Shown: positions 10,329-22,188, numbered from the stretch's first letter. The stretch: 64,000 nt of DNA from Nephrocerus scutellatus (GCA_947095585.1 OX352761.1:20537277-20601276), one strand, 5' to 3'. Program-made: numbers and translations. The notes: generated from the sequence alone by a model not told the origin.

Positions 10329-13300
10329 ATGGAAAAGGATGCACAGAATCTTATATGTGACGGTAATAAAACAATATTATGGTCCTTACCAACAACCAAG
10401 CGCTAAACACTCGAGCTTAACCCACTGTTTCCACATTGAATTTCAGTAATGTTACACTACAATAATATCCTTCTTGAGTAAACTTATAGAGTTATCGCTG
10501 AAATACTCCAATTGCAAAAATGAAAGAATGAATTTTAAACATATGAGAAAACATATTACATATAATATGTGTTTTAAATATTGAGTGCGGTAGTACAATA
10601 GTTGTGGTTCCGCTCCAAATTTGAAGCCTGTATACGTGTACACACCCCCAAGCAAATTATTTTATTGCAGCTTCATCGTAGTTTGTTCTGGAAGCGGCGG
10701 CTCTCAGCTTGTTAAATTCGATATGACCAAAACGATCAATCTGGGACACACAAATGTTTTCCCCCAACTAATAAATTTTATCTTTCACTAATCACAAAAG
10801 TACTAGGAAATCTAATAAATTTTTATAAGCTGGAGTCAGATGTTGTCAAATAAGTTATTGGAGAAAAAAAGGTGTTGTTTTGTTTATACTGATTATTGTT
10901 TGGAAATTTAAATAAATTCTAAACCAAGCTTAATATATAACGACTGATTTTTGGGTGAATTCGTATAAAGATGCATGTAATTTTCTAAAAATGTCCCTCA
11001 GTAATGCGAAACTTGTTTTATCATAATGTCCGACAATGCTCGCACACATTCAATTATCAGTTCATTTATAACTGGCAGCGAAATTTAAGAACGACTGGGC
11101 TTCTGCTTGTCAGAAAGGAATAAACAAACTGAAATCAATGGCGCGCAGTTTAATTTGACATTTTAATTGAAGCAATTTGACAGCGACAGCATTTTATTTC
11201 GAGTTAATAGAAGTGTCTCATGTAAACTTCCCCTCATAACCTCAGACATCTCAATAAATTGGACACGATTCCTCATAGAGGACTCAGAAAATCAATCCGA
11301 TTTTCTAAAATGCAATTTTTTTGATTCGTTATATCTCACCTTTGTCAGTTGACTTTTCTATTTCTGTAGGATAAAACAATGCTTTTTAATTCATTGCTTT
11401 TTATTTATTTATTTAACAAGATATGATAAAGCGGCTAAGTGTAGCCACTTAACAAGATCTTTTCCTACATTTCAGAGGGTTGGGAGAATCTTGTGCCACT
11501 GACTGTTATAATTAAATAGGAGAATCAGCTACCTGTCAAAATGCATACATTTAATATGGATTTTACCGAAATACGCCAGGCACGGACACAATGTTAAGCC
11601 AATTTACAGCGCTTTCTGTTATGCACTGAACATAATAAGCTATAATTGAAAGATATCTTAGTTGATAGCTGGTTGTTTTTAGAGGAATTTCATCATTCAA
11701 CATGTCCTTAACCATTTTTTCAATTTAATTAAATTAAATACAATATGGTCGAAGGCCTAGCTTCTCGCGACCATTTTTATTGTCCGTGTTATATTTTTGC
11801 ACACAAATGGAAGGCAGTTATAATTAAAAGTCGTACATGACGAACGAATTGAGCAGCTTTTTGTGACAACTATTACTGGGACGCTTGTCAGATATTGGCG
11901 AGAGGTGAGCCTAGAAAATAGATGTTTAATGTTTTCTGGAGTTCGAACTTCAAACCTCCTGCTCAGAAGTCCAACGCACTAACCACTAGAGCCACGGCGC
12001 GCACTTAATTAAATTAATTTTAATTATATTAGCACAACAAATTAGAATTTCTGTTGATTAACAGATTGTCAAACGCTAAAGGCTCAGGCCATATGATCCG
12101 TCCGATGGGCTGACATATGTAACATATGACAGATCTATTAAATATACGCGTTCTTATGGGAAGTGACCCATAGAAAAGTATGTGACGGAAGCGACACAAA
12201 AAGTTGACCAACTTTCAACTTTTCTCTCCGGTAAATGCGTTGACAGTTCTCTCTCACAGCAGTTTGAAGTTTATTTTGGGATTTGTTTTTGCTTGCCTGT
12301 ACGACAACAACGCATTCATTGGGTCACCTCTTTGCGTGTTGCATACATACGTAGAGGTGTATTTAGCCAAAACCTTCTCTATAGAAAGCCCGACTGTTCC
12401 GATCGTACACAGATACATGCTTAGTTTCATCCAAAACGTATTTGTATTAGTAATCAACTAAAGAGCAAAATCCATATAAAATTTTTCTGTTTCCCACTAC
12501 CACATCTTAAGTGTCTCGCTCTTTGCGACTACTTATTTTTTGTACACTGTATTCACATTCCAAAACACAGACGCGTTTTGGATTGGTTTACAGCATTAGT
12601 GTGCATTGAGTTGGGCTTTCTATAGAGAAGGTTTTGTATTTAGCGGTAATTTGCAGTTTTATTTGTTGTTAGTACATATGTATGTAGTTTTGTTAAGCTA
12701 TAACATTAATATTTAAATCAAATTTAACTTTGGTTGTTGGTTTGTTGGCCCGCATTGTGTATAAAAAATTTATGAAAAAATTATTTTCTTTGTGTAGGTG
12801 CATTGGAAATAATTAACATCACCGAGGAATATTATGAAGAAGCAGTGGAAGTAAGTTGCGGGAAAGTATAGATCAACATATTTTGGCACAGAAGTAAAAA
12901 CTGTTTGGATTAAGTGGCTTAGTATTAATGGCATAAAAACACTAGGGTTTTTGTTAAAAACTTCAACCCCACAGAGAGGAAGCTGGAGAGTAGGTTTAAA
13001 TAGTCCTCTGAAATTTTGAAAAAAAACGACGTTCAGTTCTAGTCTTCTGAAAAAATCATCTATTAGCTCCGATTTCGAGCCGATGCCTTAGTAGCATTAT
13101 CTACATTTTTCTACATCTTCTTTTCAGCAAAGACTTAATCCAGCCTGCTGTCATGTTTCATAAATCATATTAAAATAGTATATTATATAACGAGCTAGGA
13201 AATTGGACGTTATATATAGCACTTTCTAGCGAGTAATGTACGCTATTTTTCACACAACCAAAACAATTTTTCTGCTAAACTGCTCCTCTGTCTTAATCCA

Positions 13301-16300
13301 TAATCTCTGACTCCTAATCCATATTTGCTGACCATTTTGTAACGATTGAAAGGGCATTCTCAATGTCATCCTTGGAACGATTGATATCTTGCAACGATTA
13401 AGAGACATGACAACGTTATTTGCATATGCGACTACTCTTTTTCACTTTCTCTATCTCTCTAGTTCTATCAGTAATTTGTTGATTACTATCTTCCAAAGAA
13501 AAGGTGATATGAGGTCTCCTTGTGGTGTCCCTCTTACTAACCGCATTCTAATGGTGAATTCCTCTAGCTTGCAGTTTATGTATACAAATTAAAAATACTG
13601 GAACAATTCGCATCGTTAAGATCATTCTATAAACAGCACAAATTTTGTATACTTATTTAACCTGAATGAGTAACATTTAACACAACTACACAATAAACTT
13701 ATTCACAGCTCGATTTGTAATAAATTATTAATAGAAATGTTAGTGGAAAGTGTAACATCACATTCTTTACGGTTAAATAAATTGACCCACGATAGATTGG
13801 AATATAGGCCACTGGCCAACTGTTTCGTTAATAGAATCTATCATGAACGTGTTAACTGGGCAAGAAAATAAACCTAAACTGAAAAATTCGTAGTCTTTTA
13901 TGAAAACGAGTTGATTATGTACGTCTGTCTCAATCTATGGCATGACACAAATTTAAAATTATTTATTCATACTTTTTATGAAACAGACAGGCGACGATAT
14001 TTAGGCGCACATAAGCTAATAAACATATAGAAACTGATATAAGGCTGCATATAATTAAGAGTACGAGATATGTGTGTGATAAGCCATGTTACAGTTTTAT
14101 TGTGCTTTCAAAATAAAAAGTTTGACGACATTTTTTTAAAAGATTTCAATAAACCATTAATCAAAACTGGATCAAAACATCACAGCCAGGTTTTTTTTTG
14201 TTGTCTTACTTTTCTTTAGCTTTGACATCTTGAAGTATTGGCGATGGCGACAGATAATGATTGTTGAATGCTTTGTGTTTAAATTTGTGATGTGCTTCTA
14301 TTTAAAAGTGGCATAGACACTTAAAGTGCCAGCTATAATGGGCTTTGGATAGCTGAAGTAAACGGTTGATTACATGCAAATCGTGACCATAATGTGAATT
14401 TTTTAAGTTTCGTCAAATGCTCGTTAACTAATGTAAGCGTATGCAAGATCCTAATGAAATTTGAAATTTGACAGCTACTGGAATTTGTTTGTAGAAATAG
14501 TAGTATATATAAAATATATTTCATACACATGACAAAAATTTTCGATTTGGAACTCGATATAAAGGCTGCATCTTCTGTGAGTATTCCAAAAACCCTGCGT
14601 TTTCAACAATCAAGAGTGGATGTATTATTTTTATAATCAAATCGTCTATGCTCCTTGTCTGTGATTCCGAAAGTTCCGAACGTTTATCTCTAAGAAATAG
14701 CCTAGATTGCACCGTCTTTTAAATTTTTGGAATTGCAACTGTTGATGCTGCGGCTACTGCATATGTTCGTTTTTTTACAAATAGTGTTTCCATAAGAGAT
14801 ACACATGTGTATACAATTTTAAGAAAATCGGGTAAATTTTTTAAAATTTTGTATGGGTCCTTCCGACACCGGGGTCCAATAACTCCAAAATTTTTACAAA
14901 AAGTTTTGTTCATCGGAGATACACATTCGTATAAAATTTGAAGAAATCCGGGTAGTTTTTTGTATAAAATTTCTATGGGTGCCCTCCTGACCATGGGGCT
15001 CGATCGCTTTCAAATTTTTGCAAAAAGTTTTGTCGGGTGGTTGTTTTTAAAAAGTTTATATGGGTGCCCCCCGATCCCGGGGCCTGATCACTTCCAAATT
15101 TTTACAAAAAGTTTTGCCAATCAAAGATACACATGCATATAAAATTTAAAGAAAATCGGGTGCTGGTTTTTATAAAAGTTTTATGGGTGCCCCCCGACAC
15201 TGGGGTCCGATTACTTTAAAATTTTTAAAAGAAGTGTTGTCCATCTAAGATACACATGCATATAAAATTTGAACAGAATCGGGTAAAATTTGTAGAAAAT
15301 CGGGAAAATTTTGTTAAACATTAGTATGGAAGCCCCTCGAGCCTCGGCGTCTAAAGTATTGTCATGGGAGATACACATGTGTGAAAAGTTTGAAAAAACC
15401 GGGTTTAAGAAAGTGGGTTAAAAATTGATCACAAAATTCTGCCCACCAGCCAGCCAGCCACGGGCACGCGAAGTTAATGTAGAGAATTTAAAAACCGGAC
15501 TATACATAGTGACACATTTGAATGGTTTTTTTATTCGATTGTTTAGAATGAATGCTTTCTGAAAAATAGTAATTCAATGATTTTGATAACTATCGAATAA
15601 ATTAACATTTTATAACTATCATATAAGTCAATAGTTTTTATTCAATAGTTCCCAACATTTCAAAAGACCCTCAAAAGCACCTAGAGTACCACGAATGAAC
15701 GGTGAATGAACCCCTCAAAAACCTCAAAAAGCCACTCTAAAGACCTCAAAAATACCCTCCAAAGACCCCAAAAATACAACCAAAACACCCCCATAAGACC
15801 ATCAAAAGACTTATAAAACACCCTAGAAACGCGCCAAAGACCCTTCAAAAGTAACCCAAAAGATCCCCAAAATACACCTAAAATCCCTTCCAAAAGACAC
15901 CAAAAACACTCTCAAAAGACCACCAAAATACTTCCAAAAGATCAACAAAACATTTTTTAAAACATAATCCAGTTGAGTGTGAAGTGGTAAAAAATACTTC
16001 AACTTCACAGATCGGGAATTGACTCCCTGAATTTTCCATAATAAAAAATTCTTAAAATTCCGAGCATTTCATTTTACATTTACATTTGATAATTAATAAA
16101 GATCTTTATGTATTTAGTTAAAACTATGACTTTGATAGAATATATGTATAATGACAATTATGACAATTCACAATTCTCAGATCGAAGAAATTTTCACAGA
16201 TAAAAAATTTCACAAAATGGCAATTCACAATGCTACCAAATGATGGGAAATTTCATATATTACACTGAACAAAGTTATTCTAGGTACATATCCTAAAAAA

Positions 16301-18174
16301 ACACCAAAATTATTTTCCACCGAACCCCCTCTCGCGAATGTCTGACAAATATCCGAGTGTATAAACTTGCCACGGGAAGCTTCTCAATTCTCCGTTCGGA
16401 TACCGCATTAAATTGTAAGTCCCTTCAATTTGTGGGCAAAAATATACATGTACAACCCAAATGGTCGCGAGAAGCTACGCCTTGAACCGCAACGGTCTGT
16501 CGTGCCAAAATATATTAATAAGTAAGGTATCAATAAAGTTAGACCTTCGGAATAGAAATTTTACAGCTGCCGCAAATGATATCAGAAAAAGTCAAAACGA
16601 GCAAGCAGTTACTTAAGCTCATTATGGGTAATTTAAACAAGAAGAGAAATTATCCAAGCTTTTCTTTGGTTTTGATATAAGAATAAGCGCACTTCTGAAC
16701 ATTATAGTTAAGACTACAATTTGTATTGAAATAATGACCGACTGAGTTTTTGAACTGAATTTTGGCTCTTGACTGAGTCGTTCATTATTTCAGTAAAAAT
16801 TTGATTTGGGTTTGATCAACATGTAACAGTACTATATGGACAGTGACAAATAAAAAGCAATCGGTTTATTAAGTTTTTATATAAGTTCTTAGCAGAGCTT
16901 TCATCTTGGTTTTGAAATTAGCTTAAGGCCACTTAAGTTCACTACAGATCCTAATTTGATTAGCTGGAATTTTAATGCAATTCACAAGTAATGTTAATTT
17001 TGAGTTAGTTATTTTATTTGTTTTGATGTGTGTAAAGACGGAGAATGGAGTGGGACTCTCTTAAGTAATTTTCTCTGTTTTACTCTCGGAGTACCTACAA
17101 AATAAAGCACTCTCGTCCACTTAGTTTCAAGACTCGACGAAATGTTTTCTAAAGTTTTCAAAACTACATAATGTACTAACCTATATGTCCATCCATTTTC
17201 ATACGGAAGTTTCAACTGTCAAATTTACGTATGTAAGGTACGCTCATCAGCGCAATCGTCTGCGAGAGTTAAAGAAGAAGAAAAAGAATTCCCGCATTTA
17301 TACGTCAGGTTTTTGACACGGGCTTAAGCAGGTAATACAGCAATGCACCAACCATCAATGCCCAACACAGTTCTGTACCAACTCGAACTCTAAGCTGTTA
17401 GAAAACTCTAGAAAAACATAAAAGCAGCAATTTTCCTCTTTTTCGATTTTATGCCAGATTTACAGTAAATACTTTATGAAGAATGAAAATGTCTGCATTG
17501 CCACTGATGTACTGGAAAATCCGATGGCTATATCTGAAATGATTGTTCTTATCAGGGAGATCTTGAAAGATGGGTTGTCATTTGGAGCCAAAGACTGCGC
17601 AACAAATCAATTGGTAGCAATTTGTATTAACAAAATCATCGTAAGTTCATAAAAATTCGCATAATATCTCTCTATCTCTTTCACTATTTTTCTATCTTTG
17701 TAGAAACCATCGTCAGGTTGCTCTTTGGATGCCATCTTTGAAACCTTTCAATCGCCGCAAATGGTTGTCATCGGTGAATATCTCAATCGCATGGAAAACA
17801 CTTTTAATTTGTTCAAAATGTGGAACATCGACTGTAGCATGGAAATAGTTTTCCTATCGACAAGACCTGAATATGAACGGAAAGGCATAGCTCGATCATT
17901 GTCATTGCATTCGATTGAATTTGCTCGCATGATGGGAAAAGGAATGTTAGCCAGAACTGAAAATCTACCAGCCAACATCAAGGATATGCGACCAAAGGCA
18001 GTCTGTTCGGTTTTCACTTCGAAATTCTCACAAAGAATCGGCGAGAAATTAAAATTCGAAACCGTTAATCTGGTGCCAAATAGCGAATTTTCTTTTAAAG
18101 GAAAAACTTTTGCGGAGAAAATCGATCCCATTCATGTTGTGTCGACATTTGCAGCAATGCGATTGGATGTGTAA
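10329..18174 (+). CDS. AANAT-like GNAT N-acetyltransferase, gene B (4 exons)
   Basis: Exons are 10329-10362, 12798-12850, 17458-17640 and 17704-18174, giving 246 residues. The start is CAACAATGG, a good insect start context. The first donor splits a Gly codon (GACG|gtaata ... tgtgtag|GTGCA), exon 2 is exactly 53 nt as in gene A, and phases are again 1, 0, 0. The exon 3 acceptor must be atgccag|ATTTAC, because the closer cag is followed by an in-frame TAA. Role as for gene A: cytosolic acetyl-CoA-dependent amine N-acetylation, substrate unknown. The acetyl-CoA loop is at residues 148-153 (ERKGIA), with Glu where Arg/Gln is usual. C-terminal marks shared with gene A are TSKFSQR and FSFKGKTF. 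Intron 1 (2.4 kb) and intron 2 (4.6 kb) are filled with SINE, MITE, LINE and tandem-unit insertions. AATAAA lies 88 bp after the stop. It is a tandem duplicate of gene A. Confidence 0.88.
11735..12001 (-). mobile_element. tRNA-headed SINE, nearly full length
   Basis: Read on the - strand, it begins with the head (GCGCGCCGTGGCTCTAGTGG ... CTGAGCAGGAGGTTTGAAGT) and continues through the body boxes GACAAGCGTCCC-like, AGCTGCTCAATTCG and CACACAAATGGAAGG-reverse to the GGTCGCGAGAAGC box. It lies in intron 1 of gene B, antisense to it. It is more diverged than the copy at 19973-20263. Confidence 0.75.
12125..12358 (+). repeat. Repeat copy matching 9100-9330
   Basis: Plus-strand copy of the repeat described at 9100-9330, with ACGCGTTCTTATGGGAAG at 12147 and TTCATTGGGTCAC near 12316. 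The MITE at 12368 is inserted at its 3' side. Confidence 0.55.
12368..12636. mobile_element. hAT-like MITE, 269 bp, perfect 24-bp TIRs and 8-bp TSD
   Basis: The left end reads CAAAACCTTCTC then TATAGAAAGCCC (12368-12391). The right end is its exact reverse complement (12613-12636). The 8-bp direct repeat TATTTAGC flanks it at 12360-12367 and 12637-12644. An 8-bp duplication is typical of hAT and P superfamilies. No transposase fits in 269 bp, so it is non-autonomous. It lies in intron 1 of gene B, about 160 bp before exon 2. Perfect TIRs and TSD point to a recent insertion. Confidence 0.9.
13360..13600 (-). mobile_element. LINE reverse-transcriptase fragment
   Basis: On the - strand a short reading frame gives 'RGTPQGDLISPFLW', the RT motif around G-x-PQG, followed after a frame change by 'AYANNVVMSLN', corresponding to the catalytic Y/FADD box with both Asp lost. 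It is a dead fragment within intron 2 of gene B. Confidence 0.5.
14765..15495 (+). mobile_element. Tandem-unit (ACACATGTGT) element, copy 1
   Basis: Seven or so internal units are marked by GATACACATGTGTAT-type palindromes, each followed by AAATTTGAAGAAAATCGGGT and then a CCCC/GGGG-rich box and TTTTTACAAAAAGT. The copy ends with the family 3' module: GTGGGTTAAAAATTGATCAC, a CCAGCCAGCCAGCCA tract, CACGGGCACGCGAAG and ATGTAGAGAATTTAAAAA. The 5' end module is missing. It lies in intron 2 of gene B. Confidence 0.8.
15656..15960. repeat. AAAAGACCCCC-type minisatellite, block 1
   Basis: An irregular array of ~11-12 bp units such as CTCAAAAGACC and CCAAAAGACC on the + strand. Strand asymmetry is strong: purine A plus C, almost no T or G except the invariant G. 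Open frames across it on the - strand are repetitive Phe/Trp/Gly/Leu peptides produced by the repeat, not genes. It lies in intron 2 of gene B. Confidence 0.85.
16296..16531 (+). mobile_element. SINE body, head missing
   Basis: Body motifs in the same order as at 8640-8858: AACACCAAAATTATTTTCCA, CTCGCGAATGTCTGACAAAT, AAGCTTCTCAATTCTCCGTT, TTGTAAGTCCCTTCAATTTG, GGTCGCGAGAAGCTACG and CGGTCTGTCG, then an AT-rich tail. It is 5' truncated and lies in intron 2 of gene B. Confidence 0.75.
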
Positions 18175-18261
18175 ATAGTAAAAAGTTTCGATATTTCGGT
18201 TTTTTTCTTGTTGTCAAACTGTAAAAAGAAACTGTAATTGTATATAATACGAGTATGTATA

Positions 18262-18267
18262 AATAAA
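18262..18267 (+). promoter_or_regulatory. Polyadenylation signal of gene B
   Basis: Canonical AATAAA, 88 bases after the gene B stop. Confidence 0.7.
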
Positions 18268-18299
18268 GTCTACTAAAATAATGAAAGCTTTTACTTTTT

Positions 18300-19055
18300 T
18301 ACTGCATATTTTGTATGCTCTTCTTCTTCCCTAACTCTGCAACAGAAATCCAGTCTGGAAAAAATATTTCACAGGTCTCGATTTTGCAGTTTGTAATCTT
18401 TAAGCTTTCTTTTACGATACATTTTTTAACGAAGACTTAGTCTGGCTAACTGTCTTGTTTTTTGTCAGGACTCAGGAGCCTATCAACGAAAATATTTCCT
18501 CCTTGAGTTTCTGCCATAGTTGTCTCTCTTATCATTAAAAAGTTTGAGATCCACCACTATTATTCACATTCATATTCACCTGATGAATATGAATGCGAAT
18601 GTGAATAAGGAAGTGCCGCTAAATATGAATGTGCGCCATAAAAACCTCGTCTAACGCTAATCTGTGCTGTGCTGCTCTCAATATGCGGCCGGCCGAATTG
18701 TCTTGTGCACAATCATAAATACTATTAAATATAAACAAACCAACCCATAAACATTTTGCATTTTAACTTTTACTATAACGTCCTGCAAGGAATACGTCGT
18801 GTTACCAGTAACCCTGTATACTGTGTACAGCTTGTTTTACGGGTTCTCTTCTTACCTTTACTTGAAATTATTTTTGTTGGACTTGAAAAAGACTTGTTCC
18901 ATGTGTTTTTTTTACCAGGGTATCGGGGAACTGTCATTAATGCCGGGTTGAAGAGGAGGGAAGCCAGATTCCGCTCTCCCTAGATGGAGACAACTATATC
19001 CGTTAAATGGACTTGGTAGAGCTTTGGAATCTTAATATATAAAGCAGATACTTTT
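18300..19055. other. Intergenic sequence with a small palindrome
   Basis: No gene is recognised. At about 18561-18608 the sequence ATTCACATTCATATTCA faces TGAATATGAATG plus GAATGTGAAT, forming a hairpin of about 20 bp with a short loop. The open frame at 18756-18983 is not recognised and starts in low-complexity sequence. Confidence 0.5.
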
Positions 19056-19059
19056 TTTA

Positions 19060-19800
19060 TTTACTAGCTGAGTGCCCGACGTTGCACGGTTGTAAAATTT
19101 GACACTAATATCACCCTAGAGGTGTCTTACCATTAGTATTCACCGCAGCGACCCAGACAATTTTAGAATCGACACTAATATCGGTTGCCCTCCCCTGGGA
19201 ACAACTAACTTCCCTGTAGGCCTCATACCACCACTATTCATCTCAGCTACCCTGGATATCGGAAGGCCAAACCACACCCGACATCCAGCACCATTCTATC
19301 CAACACTATTTATCATGGTGATCCCGAAAACTATGGGTTCGACGCTAACATCGGCTTCCACCCAATCCCCAGCCACAAACTGGAATCAAAGATATGGAGT
19401 GTTACCTCCCACCCCCTACATTTGATTCTAGATATATATGTTAGTGTATTCTTGTGCTTAACTCTGGAATGCCTAAAATAATTTCTACGAAATGTGGTCT
19501 ACCTAGTGTTTACAATCTTCGAAACAATCAAAGATGGTGGGTGTAACACCATTTGTGGCTGGGAATGGAGTGCCTGCTTATATTAGTTTCAGGATCATCG
19601 AGGTGTGTAGTGGCGGATAGAATGGTGCTGGGTGATCGGGTGTTGTTGAGGTGCTGGGAGGGCCTTCTAATATCCAGGGTCGCTGAGATGAATAGTGGGG
19701 GTAGAGCAACTCTAGGGGTGTTCGTTATGGAGGGCGGGGGAAGTTACTATCGGTTCCATAGTGTTCGCGGTCGCTGATATGAATAGTTATGGTCTGGGGG
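19060..19800. repeat. Large imperfect inverted repeat (arms of about 330-380 bp)
   Basis: The left arm (about 19060-19440) and the reverse complement of the right arm (about 19470-19800) share, in order, CACTATTCATCTCAGC(T/G)ACC, CTGGATAT(C/T), CAGCACCATTCTATCC and CCAGCCACAAA. The arms meet near 19450-19470. The left arm also contains the GACACTAATATCGG motif seen at 3.68 kb, so the arms belong to a dispersed family. No coding is recognised. On the single strand this could form a very long hairpin. Confidence 0.7.
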
Positions 19801-19972
19801 AGTGTTTTTTTGGTGTTTGCGGTGTTTGGGAGTTGTTTGGTGGCTTTTTTTTATAGACTTGTAGGGTGCTTGGTGATTGGGTGTCATTGATGAGTGTCAA
19901 ATAACTATTTTTCAACCATCTATTTTCACTAGAGTAGGTATAGTGGGTGGTTTCATTTGTTGGAACTTTCCG

Positions 19973-20263
19973 TAATAATAATAATATTCGGCGCGACAGA
20001 CTGTTGCGGTCCAAGACCTAGCTTTTCGCAACCATTTGTGATGAGCATGTATATTTTTGCACACAAATAGAGGGGACCTACAATTAATCCCTTATCCGAA
20101 TGGCGAATTGAGAAGCTTTCCGTGACAAGTTATTGATCTCGGACGTTTGTCCGACATTCGCGATATGTAGGACACCGTTAAAAATACTTTTGGTGTTACT
20201 GGGATTCGAACCACGAGCCTCCTGCTCAGAAGCCATGCTCTTATCCACTAAGCCACGGCGCCC
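19973..20263 (-). mobile_element. tRNA-headed SINE, full-length copy
   Basis: On the - strand: head GGGCGCCGTGGCTTAGTGGA, an A-box-like motif, CTGAGCAGGAGGCTCGTGGT, B-box-like GGTTCGAATCCCAG, then the complete body (AACACCAAAAGTATTTTTAA ... GGTCGCGAAAAGCTAGG-like ... GTCTGTCGCGCCGAAT) and an (ATT)n tail. This is the best reference copy in the window. Neighbouring sequence outside the head and tail is unrelated to the other copies. Confidence 0.88.
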
Positions 20264-20539
20264 TCGAACTTTCCATAATAGACATCCAAAAGCATTTTTA
20301 ATTTTGTTAAAGTCAACTGAAGATGACGGCCATGGCAAATGTTCTACCCTTTGACCCTGAATTCAGGCTTTGGTTAACCCTTTTGTGTGTATGGGAACCA
20401 TTCAGAACATTTATGAAAAGCCGTGTGTAGGTTGCAGCATGAGCTTTGATGATCCGGTTCTACTATGCCGTAAAATGATATTGCTGCCCATACAATCCCG
20501 TCGCCTCTCTTTTTGCGTCGACTATCCAATATAGTCTGT

Positions 20540-20605
20540 GGGCGCCGTGGCTCATTGGAAATGCGCTTCGCTACTGAGCAGGAGGTTCGTGGTTCGAATC
20601 CCAGT
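20540..20605 (+). mobile_element. tRNA-like SINE head (isolated)
   Basis: GGCGCCGTGGCTCATTGGAA ... CTACTGAGCAGGAGGTTCGT and GGTTCGAATCCCAG, nearly identical to the head of the 19973-20263 copy but in opposite orientation about 280 bp away, and with no SINE body after it. It is either a truncated SINE or a tRNA-derived precursor. Confidence 0.6.
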
Positions 20606-21623
20606 CAGATTATGACAGTCTCTCTCCTAACGGATAGATGCCATGGAGCAAAACTGAAGGCGCTGACATCGCCGTTTCACTTATTAATTTTATGGTATTT
20701 TGAAGGAACGGCTTGCAGGTGCTTTGATGGCTTTAGCTCTGATTTTCTTCACTGATAAATTTAAATTGAAGGGTTCACGAAGTATAGTCCGTTGATCTTG
20801 ATGTGGTTTGTAAATTTTTTTACCATAGTTTTCCATGTTTTGGAGGTAGTTGTTTACGACTGTGTAACTTAGTCCAATCTTTTATCTTAAAAAGCGGCTG
20901 CTAATGACCCCGACCTTATAGGCCTTTTCCACTACGTTCAGGTACATATCTTCCTATTGGAATAGGTGTGTAGTTATAAATGAATTTCATAAAGAACTAT
21001 ATTTTGCTTTTTGCATCCTTTTGTTAATTTTCACCGCACTACTAGACTTTGTTTTAATGTGCCAATAAGAGCCAATAGGTGAGGTCGATTTTTTAACCAA
21101 ATTAGTCAAAGTTCCATGCACTTAACCACTCTTCACTTCAAAATATCCTCATATTACCTTTATTTTTGCTAGCGCTAGTTTTGGTTTCCGGTATGTTCGA
21201 GCTTCCGATTTATGTAAGCTTGAGTCAATCGCAAGTTTGCATTTAGTCAAGCTATAATGCGAATCTGTTTTACCAGTTTTTTCAATATCAGCGGACACAT
21301 TCTGTATTTGCAGAGAAAAACCAATAATAAATTGACCCCTCTTCAATAATCAAATTAAGTTATAAGAACAGCTTCAATTAGTTTGTTATGAAACTGATTT
21401 TATCGAAGGTTTTCATTATACTACAAAAGGTGAGATAGTGATCAGGGATCTCGTCTAAAGACAAATTCATCACCGATACACCGAATGATTATGGAATACG
21501 CTTACAGTGCCTGTATTCCCAGTGCAATATTTTAATCCTCTTCAATGGTATGAGCGAGGGTTATGTAAGGTACGAGTACGTACGAATAAAAAATTAACTC
21601 AATCTGCTGAAATGATTCCAACT

Positions 21624-21648
21624 CCCTCTCTCTCTCTCTCTCTTTGTC
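21624..21648. repeat. (CT)n microsatellite
   Basis: About ten CT dinucleotides in a row, flanked by CT/TC-rich sequence. The 20610-21920 interval has no recognised gene. Confidence 0.85.
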
Positions 21649-21924
21649 TGTTTCTCTCAGGGATAATTCGAAAATCGTCCCTTTGAAATTTATAATTACA
21701 CTCGTACACTCGTATGTGAAATGAAAAGTATGCGTTAGGCCAAGGACTTATGACACCCAAGAGAACTACTTAAATTGATAGTTACCCCATAACAGGGTGA
21801 TTTTGTCAGAGATTTTGAATTTAAAAGGCGGTAATGTGTTAAAAATTAAATAACGTCATCGACGAAGTACTCGCACTAGAGCTTTTAAACGAACAACTGC
21901 GTAAGCAACATTGGTGAATAATAA

Positions 21925-22188
21925 TTAATAAAAAACCAACCCATAAAAATTAAAATTTTTCTTGTAAGTTCACTAATCACATACACAATTAATCATATGT
22001 CCAAAGTTTGAATAAAACTGGAAAATTTTTGAAGAAATTTATATGGGAGCCCGTCGACCATGAGGTCCGATCACTTCCGAATTTGTATAGGTGTTGTCAT
22101 CAGAGACACACATGTGTGCAAAATTTGAATAAGATCGGGTTTTAGGAACGGACGGCCAGCAACGGATGCGAAGTTAATATAGAGGGTT
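21925..22188 (+). mobile_element. Tandem-unit element, copy 2 (short, both ends present)
   Basis: The 5' module (AACCCATAAAAATT, AAATTTTTCTTGTAAGTTC, ACTAATC) is followed by only about two internal units (ATCATATGTCCAAAGTTTGA; GACACACATGTGTGCAAAAT). A shortened 3' module follows: CGGGTTTTAGGAACGGACGG ... GCGAAGTTAATATAGAGGGT. It shows that the family can exist with very few units. Confidence 0.8.

Noticed and set aside
17464..17470. Nearer exon 3 acceptor of gene B (gatttacag)
   Set aside because: It would put TAA as the first codon; atgccag seven bases upstream restores the frame and aligns with gene A.
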